Source: Leptospira dzoumogneensis | GTDB lineage: Bacteria; Spirochaetota; Leptospiria; Leptospirales; Leptospiraceae | Length of the DNA: 64,000 nucleotides | Assembly (NCBI RefSeq): GCF_004770895.1 | Contig: NZ_RQHS01000001.1 | Span: 124,001-188,000 of the forward strand | Reading direction: 5' to 3' | In this document: positions 35,783 to 44,830 of the stretch, one piece after another | How the letters are laid out: every line of letters starts with the position of its first letter | How positions within the stretch are numbered: the stretch's first letter is position 1 | Notes under the pieces: generated by a model | The model's database searches: none | Told to the model about the DNA's origin: nothing | The model's input: the letters and a program-made list of their open reading frames with translations, nothing else | Program-made: the position numbers and the translations under genes

Positions 35783-36613
35783 TTAAAGAGTGGCGATCTT
35801 TCTTGGATTTTTGGTCAGAACTTCCGGGATAGGAAGACCTACGCCGCCTAAAGAGCGGACTTGTTTCCCATTGATGAATAGTCTGATCCCTCTTAGCTCG
35901 GAGTTTTCCAGAATGCTGTAACAGATCTGGTCCACTCTATCTTTCAGAAGTTCAGGACCTGCACCCGCTTCGAAGTCAGGGCCTAAATATAGTTTTAATA
36001 TTCCATTTTCCGCAGAATATTCTTTAGAATATTCCATTCTGTTTGGAAGTGCGTTCAGAACACCTTGTGTTTTCTCATCCGAAGAAGGTCCCTTAGTGAG
36101 TTCCTTCAGTATAAATAGGATCTTATCCCCATGGTCGAATTTTCTTTTCAACTGAACCAGTCTGGAATGGCTTTTGTTCCCTCTTCCATAAAACTTCAAA
36201 AAGTAAAGTTTGATCTCTCCTGGAGAATGATCCAAACGAATTTTGGGAGAAGGGCCGGTAGGTCCAGGCTTTGGCATTTCCACGATGGGGATAAACATTT
36301 CTTCCGGATCGTTCGAATCTGAGGTGAGCTCTTCAGAAGAAGAGTTTTCTCCATTCTGCATTAGCTCCGTTAAAATTTCATCTTCCGCCCGGTCCATTAC
36401 CTGTTCATGGGTTTGTTTTCCTTTGTTCTCTGAAGAAGAAGGAGATAATGGACTCGTTTTTCCGATCGTATTAAATTTTGAAAAGAAAGAAGGGGATTCT
36501 TGTCCGGGGGAGGAGGTATTCTTATTCCCCATAGACTTATCCAATAAAACTAGAACGAATAGAGCCCCTGTCAGGATATAAAGAAGCGATTTAAGTTTAT
36601 CCGATTCGGGCAC
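35783..36613 (-). CDS. Membrane-anchored GerMN-domain protein
   Basis: 276 residues. One hydrophobic segment near the N-terminus (SLLYILTGALFVLVLL) anchors it. A long Ser/Pro/Glu-rich linker spans ~30-130. A GerMN domain fills ~130-260, with KLYFLKFYGRG-like opening, LKELTKGPSS and a closing strand IRLFINGKQV. GerMN domains occur in exported proteins that contact spore or envelope components; the partner here is unknown. The start is GTG 36613 without a clear ribosome site. Confidence 0.75.
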   Translation of the reverse strand: MPESDKLKSLLYILTGALFVLVLLDKSMGNKNTSSPGQESPSFFSKFNTIGKTSPLSPSSSENKGKQTHEQVMDRAEDEILTELMQNGENSSSEELTSDSNDPEEMFIPIVEMPKPGPTGPSPKIRLDHSPGEIKLYFLKFYGRGNKSHSRLVQLKRKFDHGDKILFILKELTKGPSSDEKTQGVLNALPNRMEYSKEYSAENGILKLYLGPDFEAGAGPELLKDRVDQICYSILENSELRGIRLFINGKQVRSLGGVGLPIPEVLTKNPRKIATL

Positions 36614-36670
36614 AATACAATTTTCGGCTGATCCGGAAACTGCCTTCTCACTTTTTCCTTGGAAAAGTGA

Positions 36671-37342
36671 TTAGAATATTGAGTCCAGATCTTCCAATTG
36701 CGCCAGACTCACTTCCCAATCCGGGATTTCTCCCTCTGGAGCGTGGCCATAGGCGCAGAATGCGAATGGGCTGCCGTTTTTACGGGCCGCCTCATGGTCG
36801 GAACTTCTATCCCCAATCATCAAAATTTCGTCCGGAGAATAAGAATAATCTCGGATATATTTTGCGACTATATCCGGCTTGGTCTTAATTGTCTCATTAT
36901 CCAAAACTACGATCGGGTCGAAGAGGGGCAGGATGCCGGAGACTTCTAGGATGGTTTTTACGTAGGGCATTCTACCATTAGAAGCCGCCAAGATTTGGTA
37001 CCCCTTATTTTTGAGGGAAGTGACAGTTTCTTTTACCTTAGGGTAGAATTCCCCTTCTCCTTGTCGGATCTTAGACACTAAAAGTTCCAGGACCGAGTCG
37101 GAGATCTGGTCTCTTTGTGATTCTTGGAGCTGGGGGACCAGGTTCAAAAAGATGGTTTTGACCGGTTTTCCGATCTCGAGCATGATCCTTTCTCTGTCTG
37201 GGACCTCGATCGGGATCTGGGAGTTGGCCGAAAATCTGCGGATCGCTTCCGCATAGGTTTCTAAGATGATTCCTTCAGAAGAAAATAGGGTTCCGTCCAC
37301 ATCGAAGGCAAGTGCGCGGACCCGTTTGGGATTCCAATCCAT
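36671..37342 (-). CDS. HAD-superfamily phosphatase (phosphoglycolate-phosphatase-like)
   Basis: 223 residues. HAD motif I is [11 protein letters not shown], motif II is ILAASNGRM, motif III contains the Lys of TIKTKPDI, and motif IV is [12 protein letters not shown]. The helical cap places it with the phosphoglycolate-phosphatase and beta-phosphoglucomutase group. The substrate is unknown. The frame is open to 37486, but that would overlap the divergent radical SAM gene, so I use ATG 37342 (MDWNPKRV), just before the first conserved strand. Confidence 0.82.
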   Translation of the reverse strand: MDWNPKRVRALAFDVDGTLFSSEGIILETYAEAIRRFSANSQIPIEVPDRERIMLEIGKPVKTIFLNLVPQLQESQRDQISDSVLELLVSKIRQGEGEFYPKVKETVTSLKNKGYQILAASNGRMPYVKTILEVSGILPLFDPIVVLDNETIKTKPDIVAKYIRDYSYSPDEILMIGDRSSDHEAARKNGSPFAFCAYGHAPEGEIPDWEVSLAQLEDLDSIF

Positions 37343-37440
37343 TAGCAAGACAATAGTTTTGGCCGGGGAATTCGAGGCATTCCTTTTTTCCTTCGCTTGA
37401 TTTTCCCTGCGCGGGCATAAGGATGGGAAAAGAGTTCCGG

Positions 37441-38715
37441 ATGGAGAGATTGGGGAAAAACCGGGGAGTTGCGGATCTAGAGTCACCTGCTGATTCTAGA
37501 AAGAGTTTATATTCTTCTTTTGTCTGGACAGATTATAAGGCCCAACTCCAAAAAAGGGTAAGAGCAGAAGACCTTCCTAAATATTTTCAACTCACCGAAT
37601 CTGAGAAGATCGGGATCCAAGAAACCATCCGACTGAATGTAGGAACTACTCCTTATTATCTTTCTCTCTCCGATCCTAACGATCCGAATTGTCCCATCCG
37701 AAAAATGATCGTCCCAAGAAGGGAAGAGTCCTTCTTCTCTCCCGAAGAAACATTAGATCCTTTGCATGAAGAAGATCTTTCTCCTGTGAAGGGACTCACT
37801 CATATGTATCCCGATAGGGTATTACTTTTTTCGAATCATGAATGTTCCGTGTATTGCAGGCATTGTATGAGGGGAAGAAAGGTTTCAGATTCTTCCGAAA
37901 GAATGGAAACCGCGGATCTGGAATTATGTTTTGATTATATTCGAAATCATCCTGAAATTTCAGATGTTGTGATCTCGGGCGGGGATCCTTTGAATCTTTC
38001 CGATCCCAAAATAGATTGGATCTTGGAAAATTTGGAAAAAATCCCTCATGTAAAAATTTGCAGGCTGGGGACAAGAAACCCTGTCACTCTTCCTATGAGA
38101 ATTACTTCCGATCTATGTAAGATCATTGAATCCCATAACACCGATCGTTTATCTATTTTTTGTAATACTCAATTCAATCATGAAAAAGAATGCACTTCCG
38201 AAGCAAAAGAGGCCATTCTCAAACTTCTAAAAGCCGGGGTAAGCGTTGGGAACCAATGTGTGATCCTAAAAGGGATTAACGATGATGGGGAAACAATGCT
38301 TAGGCTACATCGAAAACTTTTAGAACTTAGGATACGTGCTTATTATATGTATGATCCTGAACTGATCCCCGGCTCGCGCGGTTTCAGGACTCCTCTCGCA
38401 AAAGGTATTCAAATAATTGAATATATGCGGGGAAAAGTTGCAGGCATGGGAATTCCACAATTTGTGAATGATCTTCCAGGTGGTGGGGGAAAGGTAAGCC
38501 TTGGACCGAATTGGTATCTTGGATTTCATAAACCTTCTCGTAATCATGTGTTCCGATCTGCGGTAAGAGGGACATATCACCTGAGCCCCGAGCCAATCAA
38601 TAGTGAATATGAGGAATTTTATCCGGAGATCAGTAAGGAAACCTGGTCGAAGATACTACAGAATTCCTATTCCGCATTCAAAGGCCTTGGTCCTTTGGGA
38701 GAATCCGGAAAATGA
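37441..38715 (+). CDS. KamA-family radical SAM aminomutase (lysine 2,3-aminomutase-like)
   Basis: Radical SAM and PLP enzyme expected to move an amino group from C2 to C3 of an amino acid, most likely making beta-lysine. The cluster Cys are C135, C139 and C142 in [13 protein letters not shown]-Lys motif: [12 protein letters not shown]. Two Asp residues that in lysine 2,3-aminomutase hold the substrate's epsilon amine match YDPEL and VNDLPGGGG, which argues for lysine over glutamate. ATG 37441 has AAAAGAG six bases upstream; ATG 37423 is the alternative. The stop overlaps the next gene's ATG (ATGA). No EpmA or EF-P gene is adjacent, so it is probably not the EF-P modification enzyme. Confidence 0.85.
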   Translation: MERLGKNRGVADLESPADSRKSLYSSFVWTDYKAQLQKRVRAEDLPKYFQLTESEKIGIQETIRLNVGTTPYYLSLSDPNDPNCPIRKMIVPRREESFFSPEETLDPLHEEDLSPVKGLTHMYPDRVLLFSNHECSVYCRHCMRGRKVSDSSERMETADLELCFDYIRNHPEISDVVISGGDPLNLSDPKIDWILENLEKIPHVKICRLGTRNPVTLPMRITSDLCKIIESHNTDRLSIFCNTQFNHEKECTSEAKEAILKLLKAGVSVGNQCVILKGINDDGETMLRLHRKLLELRIRAYYMYDPELIPGSRGFRTPLAKGIQIIEYMRGKVAGMGIPQFVNDLPGGGGKVSLGPNWYLGFHKPSRNHVFRSAVRGTYHLSPEPINSEYEEFYPEISKETWSKILQNSYSAFKGLGPLGESGK

Positions 38716-39845
38716 ATTCAGATTCTCCATCTGTTTTAATCGTAGCAGACATCCAAAACCCGGACTTGGATCCAAAGGACACACAAGAATGGGAGGATCA
38801 AAATTCAGTTCTGGAAATCAAACGAACCCTGGAGGAATTAGAGGAGAAGGTAGATATTATAGAATTTCCGTCGAAGCTACTACAAAAACTCTCTGATTAT
38901 TCTTCCTTAGAGCCGCAAGATCGACCTGTTCTATTCCATTTGGTAGAAGGTTTTCGCTCCCGTAATAGGGAAGCGCTTCTACCTGCGATCGCAGAATATG
39001 CGGGATTTCCTCATACTGGATCGGATGCTTATGCTCAGAATTTGAGTTTGGATAAACATCTTTCTAAATTGTTTTGTGTTTCTGCAGGTGTTCCTACCAG
39101 TCCTTGGAGTCTCGTGGAGAAGGATTCTGTCGAAGTGACTACAAATGTGGATTCTACATTCAGCGACGCATGGGATGGTGTGAGGAATTTGGATCCCATA
39201 TTCCGCGGTTCCCGACTTCCTACAGAATCAGAATTCCCAGTATTCTTCAAACCCAGATCCGAAGGTTCCAGCCTAGGAGTGGGGGAAGAAAATCTGATCT
39301 CGAATCAGGCTGACTTAGATCAATTTATCCGATCCAAATTTCCATTATACTCTTCCTGGATCTGCGAATCTTATTTGCCGGGAGAAGAATGGACATTGGC
39401 GGTTATAGGTTCCCCTACATACGGATACAAGGCAAGCCAGGTAGCAAGGATCGGTTTGGAAAATTCTCCCGAAAAAATCTATGGCGAAATTACCAAAACC
39501 AAACTGAGTATGCCCGAAAAATTACATTTCGATTTGGATCAAGAGAGATTTGAATATATTCAAAAGTATTCATTAAAATTATGTAAAATACTCAAAACCT
39601 CCGGAGCGGTCCGATTGGACTGGAAAGCCGACGCACAAGGAAAACCAATGTTCTTGGAGTGGAATACTACTCCAGGATTATCTTCTTATTATAGCAGTTT
39701 TCCGATCTGTTATTCACAAAGTTTCGGGACCTATTCGGATTTGATGAAAGAATTATTGGAAATCGCAAGAGTGGAATTTTTAACGGAAAGATTTACTTAT
39801 TCCAAACTGAAAAAAGAAAAACAAACGAGCGGGATCGAAGGATGA
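38712..39845 (+). CDS. ATP-grasp ligase, D-Ala-D-Ala-ligase-like
   Basis: 377 residues with the D-alanine-D-alanine ligase layout: [26 protein letters not shown] and the Lys of LSLDKHLSK at ~85-120, the ATP-binding strand [14 protein letters not shown] near 180, and the metal site [14 protein letters not shown] near 320. It joins a carboxylate to an amine using ATP. It is translationally coupled on both sides (ATGA overlaps), so its likely substrate is the product of the KamA-like enzyme. A second copy of cell wall Ddl is possible, but the operon argues for a dedicated role. Confidence 0.8.
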   Translation: MNSDSPSVLIVADIQNPDLDPKDTQEWEDQNSVLEIKRTLEELEEKVDIIEFPSKLLQKLSDYSSLEPQDRPVLFHLVEGFRSRNREALLPAIAEYAGFPHTGSDAYAQNLSLDKHLSKLFCVSAGVPTSPWSLVEKDSVEVTTNVDSTFSDAWDGVRNLDPIFRGSRLPTESEFPVFFKPRSEGSSLGVGEENLISNQADLDQFIRSKFPLYSSWICESYLPGEEWTLAVIGSPTYGYKASQVARIGLENSPEKIYGEITKTKLSMPEKLHFDLDQERFEYIQKYSLKLCKILKTSGAVRLDWKADAQGKPMFLEWNTTPGLSSYYSSFPICYSQSFGTYSDLMKELLEIARVEFLTERFTYSKLKKEKQTSGIEG

Positions 39846-40519
39846 AAACGTTTCGAGAAGAATTAATAGACCAGGTCAAATATCATCCTGTATTGACCGC
39901 AAATTTATGGTTGGAAGAAAAAGAAGAGAAGATGGAAAAATCGGACCTTCTTCTTTGGTTGAAGCAGGAATATTTCGTATCCGTTGAATTTGTGAACTGG
40001 TTCTTGAATACTGCGGCCCTTACCAATTTTGTGCCTTCTAAAATAGTACTCGTCCAAAATATCTGGGAAGAATTGGGAGAAGGGAAAGAAGAAGATTCAC
40101 ATGTTTCTATCCTTGGAAAGTTTCTCTCCGAGATGGGGGAGGTCGTGACCGGGGAAGATATGCTTCCTGAAACCGGAGCCTATCTGGATTTAATGAAAAG
40201 AATTACTACTACCGATTTTTATTCCGCATTAGGAGCACTTGGACCCGCGAATGAGTATCTTCTAAAATTAGAATATTCCAGAATGTATAAGTCTTATTCC
40301 GATCTGAAGTCCAGGATCACACTTCCGGAAGGAAAGTTTTTCCAAGTGAATTTGGAAGCGGATGAATCTCATTCCGAAAAAATGTTTAGATTGATAGAAG
40401 ATGTTGCGACTGATCCTGGAAAAATGCAAAAAGTAAGAGAAGGATCTAAACTTGCTTTGGATGCAAGATTAGTATTTTATGAAGGTCTAAAGAAGATCGT
40501 ATCTCCGATCTCTCTTTAA
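39842..40519 (+). CDS. Heme-oxygenase-like diiron oxidase (HDO/TenA-like) family protein
   Basis: 225 residues, all-helical. Candidate iron ligands follow the HDO pattern: E76/E77 with H87 in [14 protein letters not shown], a Glu at 138 or 144 ([10 protein letters not shown]), and D174 with H177 in EADESH. In related HDOs such as UndA and BesC these bind two irons and activate oxygen to cleave or desaturate amino or fatty acids. N170 stands where some members have His, so the exact iron site is uncertain. It overlaps the ligase stop by ATGA and ends the cassette, where its stop overlaps the convergent DCC gene by four bases. Confidence 0.68.
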   Translation: MKTFREELIDQVKYHPVLTANLWLEEKEEKMEKSDLLLWLKQEYFVSVEFVNWFLNTAALTNFVPSKIVLVQNIWEELGEGKEEDSHVSILGKFLSEMGEVVTGEDMLPETGAYLDLMKRITTTDFYSALGALGPANEYLLKLEYSRMYKSYSDLKSRITLPEGKFFQVNLEADESHSEKMFRLIEDVATDPGKMQKVREGSKLALDARLVFYEGLKKIVSPISL

Positions 40520-40863
40520 ACCTTAGAGCGGATCGATTTTAAAAAGCTCATAAAGATCATTCCTAATAGAGGAACTAAGGGCAAATAGAGAAGTGGAGAA
40601 GCCCATCTCCAGCCCTTTAAAGAATGAGAAAGTTTTCGGACTGCAAAAAAACCGGGATATCTCATATTTCCAGAGATAAGCTGTACATTCCCCGCGACCA
40701 ATTTAGGTTCTAAACCGGGATGTAATTCTTTTAGATCATGGGAAGATAGATCTCTAAAACTTACAAATTTTATATTTTTATCTAAGGAAAGTTTTGAAAG
40801 TTTAGAAGCGAGGCCTGAACAAAAGCCACAGTCCCCATCGTACAAAAAAACATTCTGTTCCAT
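40516..40863 (-). CDS. DCC-family thiol-disulfide oxidoreductase-like protein (DUF393)
   Basis: 115 residues with the signature [13 protein letters not shown] (C12-x-x-C15). A short paralogue of the gene at 5931-6344, with a C-terminal hydrophobic segment ([18 protein letters not shown]) that may associate with the membrane. Its ATG shares one base with the stop of the N-acetylglutamate-synthase-like gene upstream (TGATG), so the two are coupled. Role unknown. Confidence 0.82.
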   Translation of the reverse strand: MEQNVFLYDGDCGFCSGLASKLSKLSLDKNIKFVSFRDLSSHDLKELHPGLEPKLVAGNVQLISGNMRYPGFFAVRKLSHSLKGWRWASPLLYLPLVPLLGMIFMSFLKSIRSKV

Positions 40864-42041
40864 CAGGAATCGTTCCGTTGTTTAGATTCCAAATCTTCAG
40901 GAAGGTTTCTCAAAAAATCGCAGACGGAAGGAATTTCTTTCTCTTGTAATCCGATCCAAAAATAGATCCAGATCCCTTCTTTTTGAAGACCGCTGCATTC
41001 TTTCGCATACCATTTGGAGATAGTATTTTCCGCTCTGGCTCTCCAGAAAAGAACAGGGGCTTTTTTTAACATCTCGTCCCAGATATCTCTTCCTACACCT
41101 TCCCCTCTCGCGATCTCGTTCACCGCAAATTTAGAAAGAAATGTGCCCCAAGGAGTGTTTTGTAGAAGTGCACATCCTTTGTATTCGGATTCTAATACGA
41201 TCCCGGAAAATTCCTTATTCCAAAAACCTTGTTTTAATCCTCTTCCGAAAGAATCTTCTATCAATCCGTTCAGTCTGGTCGGATCTATATTTTGGAAATC
41301 AGTATGGAATTCTATTTTATTCTTTTTTCTTAATAGAGTTCCGCTACCTTTGATCGTGAATAATTCTTTTAATAGACCTGGAGCGGAAGTGATCGCGATC
41401 TGAAGATTCGGATCTCCGGTATATTCAAAAATTCTTTTGCATTCTTTGAATAGGACCTCGTCTTCCTTTTGGAGAGTTTCAGTAGATTCGAAATCCAAAA
41501 TGGAGATCTTTTTATCTTCGGAATTATGAAGCCCACTTCTTGCAGTAAGGAGAATTAACTTTTTAGTCCTAAGTTCTTTACATAAATTAGAAAGATACGG
41601 ATAAATTTCGGATCCACCTTGGTCTGTTACAAACACAGGTATCTTCTTCTCCTTTAAAGAAGAAAGAACTGACTCAAATGCTTGGCTCGGATTTCTAAAC
41701 CATTTTGCGGGAAGGTTTCTGGAACCCGGGAGTTCTTGTCCTTCTTCCAATGAGTCCTTGATGGACTCTAAACTGATCTTGGAAGAAGGGGATCGGTAGA
41801 ATAGATTTGCGTAAGAGACCCCGTCTTTTTCCAGAACGACTACAGGGAATAGTTGGAGTTTTTGTAATAATTTTAAATTGTATAAGAATGCTTCCGCGGA
41901 CTCTGTCAAGGTCTCGGAACTTGCGTGGATGACCGCGAATTTTTCAGGCTCCAAGGACCGGAATAGTTTCAGGAACTGAAAACTGTCCTTGGAGTTTTCC
42001 GTGACTTCTAAAAGTTTGAGTAGGATCTCCTGGTGATTCAT
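40863..42041 (-). CDS. N-acetylglutamate synthase-like protein (kinase-like domain plus NAT domain)
   Basis: 392 residues. The N-terminal ~260 residues resemble an amino acid kinase fold, degenerate in its ATP site. The C-terminal ~130 carry the NAT domain found in vertebrate-type N-acetylglutamate synthases: [21 protein letters not shown] (acetyl-CoA loop), [15 protein letters not shown], then WIYFWIGL. It would acetylate glutamate, the first step of arginine synthesis. No kinase gene is adjacent. ATG 42041 follows a GGGAGAG site. Confidence 0.75.
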   Translation of the reverse strand: MNHQEILLKLLEVTENSKDSFQFLKLFRSLEPEKFAVIHASSETLTESAEAFLYNLKLLQKLQLFPVVVLEKDGVSYANLFYRSPSSKISLESIKDSLEEGQELPGSRNLPAKWFRNPSQAFESVLSSLKEKKIPVFVTDQGGSEIYPYLSNLCKELRTKKLILLTARSGLHNSEDKKISILDFESTETLQKEDEVLFKECKRIFEYTGDPNLQIAITSAPGLLKELFTIKGSGTLLRKKNKIEFHTDFQNIDPTRLNGLIEDSFGRGLKQGFWNKEFSGIVLESEYKGCALLQNTPWGTFLSKFAVNEIARGEGVGRDIWDEMLKKAPVLFWRARAENTISKWYAKECSGLQKEGIWIYFWIGLQEKEIPSVCDFLRNLPEDLESKQRNDS

Positions 42042-42059
42042 CTCTCCCGGGAGTCTGGT

Positions 42060-44228
42060 TTAGTCGATCCGATAGGCAACTAATTTTCCTTTTAACTTAG
42101 CTATGGTGACTGATTGTTCTTTGTCAGACTTCAGTTTTAAGAAGCCCAAAAGGGAAGGATCTCCTGCCACCAATGCCACATAGGATCCGGAGAAATTCTT
42201 TTTCAAAGTTTCTCCCCAGGTCGAATAGAGTTCAGAAACGGATTCCTTATCTCCCAATCGAACTCCGTAAGGAGGATTGGTCACAATTTTCCCTTCTTTG
42301 AATCCAAGGTCGGAATCCAATTCTTCTGCGGAAGCGACTTTCCAGCGGATCAGGTCTGCCACTCCTGCTTCTTTTGCATTTTTCTTTGCAAGTTCTATCG
42401 CATCTTCAGAAATATCCGAGCCGAAGAGTAGGATCTCCTTAGAGTCCCATTCTTCTTTTGCTTTGCAAGGCCCGAAAAGTCGAGTGAAGATAGAAGATCT
42501 GGATAAACTTTTGTAATTCACCCAGCCTCCGTTTCTCATTCTGAGTGCAGCCTCTATCAATAAAGTTCCGGAACCGCAGAATGGATCGTACAATGCTTCT
42601 CCAGGTTTCCAACCGGAAAAACGAAGTAATGCTTGTGCCAAAGTTTCTCTGAGAGGAGCTTCTCCACCTTCTCTTCCATGACCCCTTCTTTGTAAAGGTT
42701 GGGCATGCAACGCCACAAATAATTTTACCTGGTTCATTCTGGAACGAAGATAGAATAATACCTCCGGTTCTTCACGATCCGCTTCGGGTAGTTCCAGGCC
42801 TTGTGCTCTGAATCTGTCGAATATCGCGTCTTTTAAACGATAAGTCGCGTAACGTGAATCTTGCAGGTTATCCTTTGTTGCAGCATCTATTCTGAACTTT
42901 GTTTTAGGAGAAAGTAATTTTTCGAAAGGGAACATTGCCGCGACTTCATATAGATCGTCTGGTCCTTGTATGTCCTGCCAAGAAGACAATTCAAAACTGA
43001 TCCCGGAAGAAATTCCGGAACTCAAACAAAAGTCTCTGACTTTTTTAGAAGGTCCCTTGAAAAAGACTCCTCCTCTGTTGTCGGAGAGGATTTCTAAACC
43101 TGCTTCCTTCACTTCTTCTTTTAATAAGAATGCAAGACCATCTCCGCATGACGCGTGATAGGTGAGTGCTTCCGGTCTATCGAATTCCGAAAGAGAAAGT
43201 TTTGCGGATTGCCAACCTGCACGGATCCCTTCTCTAAAATTATCTTCTTCATAAGAACGAGTGGGACGTTCGGAACGAAATCCTTCTTTTCCGCGAGGAG
43301 AGAATGGACGTCTTTCGCCTCGTTCGGAATCACGAGAAAATGGTTTTCTTTCTCCACGATCTGAATTACGTGAGAATGGTTTGCGGTCGCCACGGTCAGA
43401 ATTTTCTCCGTAGGAGCTCCTACCTTCTCTTCTTGTATTTCCGGAAAAGGGTTTTCTTTCACCTCGTTCCGAGTCACGAGAGTATGGCTTTCTATCTCCT
43501 CGTTCTGAGTCTCGAGAGAAAGGTTTTCTTTCTCCACGATCTGAATTACGTGAGAATGGTTTACGATCGCCACGGTCAGAATTTTCTCCGTAGGAGCTCC
43601 TACCTTCTCTTCTTGTATTTCCGGAAAAAGGTTTTCTTTCACCACGGTCTGAGTCTCGAGAGTATGATTTTCTCTCTCCTCTGTCTGAATCACGAGAGTA
43701 TGGCTTTCTTTCTCCGCGTTCGGAATCTCGAGAGAAAGGTTTTCTTTCTCCACGATCTGAATTGCGTGAGAATGGTTTGCGGTCGCCTCGATCCGAATCT
43801 TTATCTCGATACGGTTTTCTGTCATCGTCAGAAAATTTACGATTTCCGGAGCGGCCCGGTGGTTTGCGATCATTTCCGGAACGAAACGGTTTAGCACCGC
43901 CTCTTTCTTTTTTGAAGTCGGAAGTTTCTTTATCTTCTCTTCTTTTATAAGGCCTTTCAGATCCTTCTTCTTTTCTTGCTCTGAATGGTTTATCTTTTGG
44001 TTTGTCGGAAGAATATCCTGACTTAGAATTTCCGTCTTTGGAACGATAAGGTCTTTCTGAATCGCCTCTTTCTTTAGAGCGATATGGTTTACGATCTGAA
44101 TCTCTATCGAAGTCCGAACTTTTGGAGCGAGTCGGTCTTGAAAAAGAAGAACCTGATTTATTAGCAGGCCCCTTCTTGCCATAACCGGAAGAAGGGGATT
44201 TTTTAGGGGATGGTTTTTTGGAATTCAA
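42060..44228 (-). CDS. THUMP-domain rRNA methyltransferase (RlmL-like) with RS/RG-like repeat tail
   Basis: 722 residues. Residues 1 to ~335 are low-complexity and rich in Arg, Ser, Asp and Glu, with about a dozen ~12-residue units of the type SDRGERKPFSRD and a 60-residue superrepeat. Then comes a THUMP RNA-binding domain (~350-470) and a methyltransferase domain with DPFCGSGTLLIEAA (motif I) and TNPPYGVRLGD (motif IV), as in the N-terminal half of RlmL, which methylates guanine N2 in 23S rRNA. The start is TTG 44228, three bases after the bacterioferritin stop, without a ribosome site, so translation depends on coupling. The repeat tail is the oddity. Confidence 0.85.
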   Translation of the reverse strand: MNSKKPSPKKSPSSGYGKKGPANKSGSSFSRPTRSKSSDFDRDSDRKPYRSKERGDSERPYRSKDGNSKSGYSSDKPKDKPFRARKEEGSERPYKRREDKETSDFKKERGGAKPFRSGNDRKPPGRSGNRKFSDDDRKPYRDKDSDRGDRKPFSRNSDRGERKPFSRDSERGERKPYSRDSDRGERKSYSRDSDRGERKPFSGNTRREGRSSYGENSDRGDRKPFSRNSDRGERKPFSRDSERGDRKPYSRDSERGERKPFSGNTRREGRSSYGENSDRGDRKPFSRNSDRGERKPFSRDSERGERRPFSPRGKEGFRSERPTRSYEEDNFREGIRAGWQSAKLSLSEFDRPEALTYHASCGDGLAFLLKEEVKEAGLEILSDNRGGVFFKGPSKKVRDFCLSSGISSGISFELSSWQDIQGPDDLYEVAAMFPFEKLLSPKTKFRIDAATKDNLQDSRYATYRLKDAIFDRFRAQGLELPEADREEPEVLFYLRSRMNQVKLFVALHAQPLQRRGHGREGGEAPLRETLAQALLRFSGWKPGEALYDPFCGSGTLLIEAALRMRNGGWVNYKSLSRSSIFTRLFGPCKAKEEWDSKEILLFGSDISEDAIELAKKNAKEAGVADLIRWKVASAEELDSDLGFKEGKIVTNPPYGVRLGDKESVSELYSTWGETLKKNFSGSYVALVAGDPSLLGFLKLKSDKEQSVTIAKLKGKLVAYRID
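43342..43680. repeat. 180-bp direct repeat inside the methyltransferase gene
   Basis: Two near-identical copies, 43342-43500 and 43522-43680, spaced exactly 180 bases (60 codons). They differ by a few substitutions only, including in the first stretch after 43381 and near 43441. A third partial copy begins near 43741. A recent in-frame duplication is likely, and the number of units should vary between strains. Confidence 0.85.
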
Positions 44229-44231
44229 TGC

Positions 44232-44699
44232 TTAGGCGATTTGTTGGGCCAAATAATTTTGGACCCCAATGGTTTTGATGATCTCTAGCTGGGCCTCGAG
44301 CCAGTCGATATGCTCCTCCTCGGAGACGAGGATCTTCTCGAGCAATTCACGTGTGCCGTTGTCTTTATTCTTGGTGGAAATTTCTATCCCACGATTCAAA
44401 CGTTCTACGGCATTATACTCTACGTCTAAATCGTTCTTTAGAATACTTTCAATATCCTTGCCTACATTGATCTTCATGTATCTTTGCAGATCAGGAATTC
44501 CGTCCAGGAAGAGTATACGTTCGATCACTTGGTCTGCGTGATTCATCTCTTCGATGGATTCCTTCTTCATGTAAGAAGCAAGCTTGTCATAACCCCAGTT
44601 CTTGTTCAACTTTGCGTGGATGAAATACTGGTTGATGGCTGTGAGTTCGGCGGAGAGCACTTCCGCTAAGATTTCGAGGACTTCTTGGTTTCCTTTCAC
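44232..44699 (-). CDS. bfr: Bacterioferritin
   Basis: Iron-storage 24-mer subunit, 155 residues. Ferroxidase ligands fit the family: E18 in AELTAINQYF, E51 and H54 in SIEEMNHAD, E94 in DVEYNAVE, E127 and H130 in SEEEHIDWLE. The heme-binding Met52 is present in the same helix (EEMNH), so heme between subunits is likely. The start is GTG 44699 with AGGAG at eight bases. The methyltransferase gene follows directly. The role is iron storage and detoxification. Confidence 0.95.
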   Translation of the reverse strand: MKGNQEVLEILAEVLSAELTAINQYFIHAKLNKNWGYDKLASYMKKESIEEMNHADQVIERILFLDGIPDLQRYMKINVGKDIESILKNDLDVEYNAVERLNRGIEISTKNKDNGTRELLEKILVSEEEHIDWLEAQLEIIKTIGVQNYLAQQIA

Positions 44700-44830
44700 G
44701 TCGTTTCTCCTACCTCAGATCACTATAAACGAGAGTGCCTATTTTGAAAAGCGAGATTCGAAAAAAGGCAGCGCCGTCTCTTAAGTTTTTGACTTTGCTC
44801 GAAATCAGGAGCAGTAAAATTTGTAGGAAT

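Noticed and set aside
43409..43422. GTAGGAGCTCCTAC as further copies of the intergenic palindrome
   Set aside because: Both copies are inside the coding repeat and encode the GRSSYGE segment, so they are explained by coding.
43342..43680. CRISPR-like regular spacing of repeats
   Set aside because: The repeats are coding, in frame with a 60-residue period, and the intervening sequence is also repetitive rather than unique spacers.
43304..43894. 196-codon plus-strand frame in the same repeats
   Set aside because: Open only because the repeat unit lacks stop codons in this frame; no ribosome site or motif.
43121..44182. 353-codon minus-strand open frame overlapping the methyltransferase repeats
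   Set aside because: It is an alternative frame of the repetitive coding region. Its product is a mirrored repeat without domains, and the THUMP/methyltransferase frame explains the sequence.
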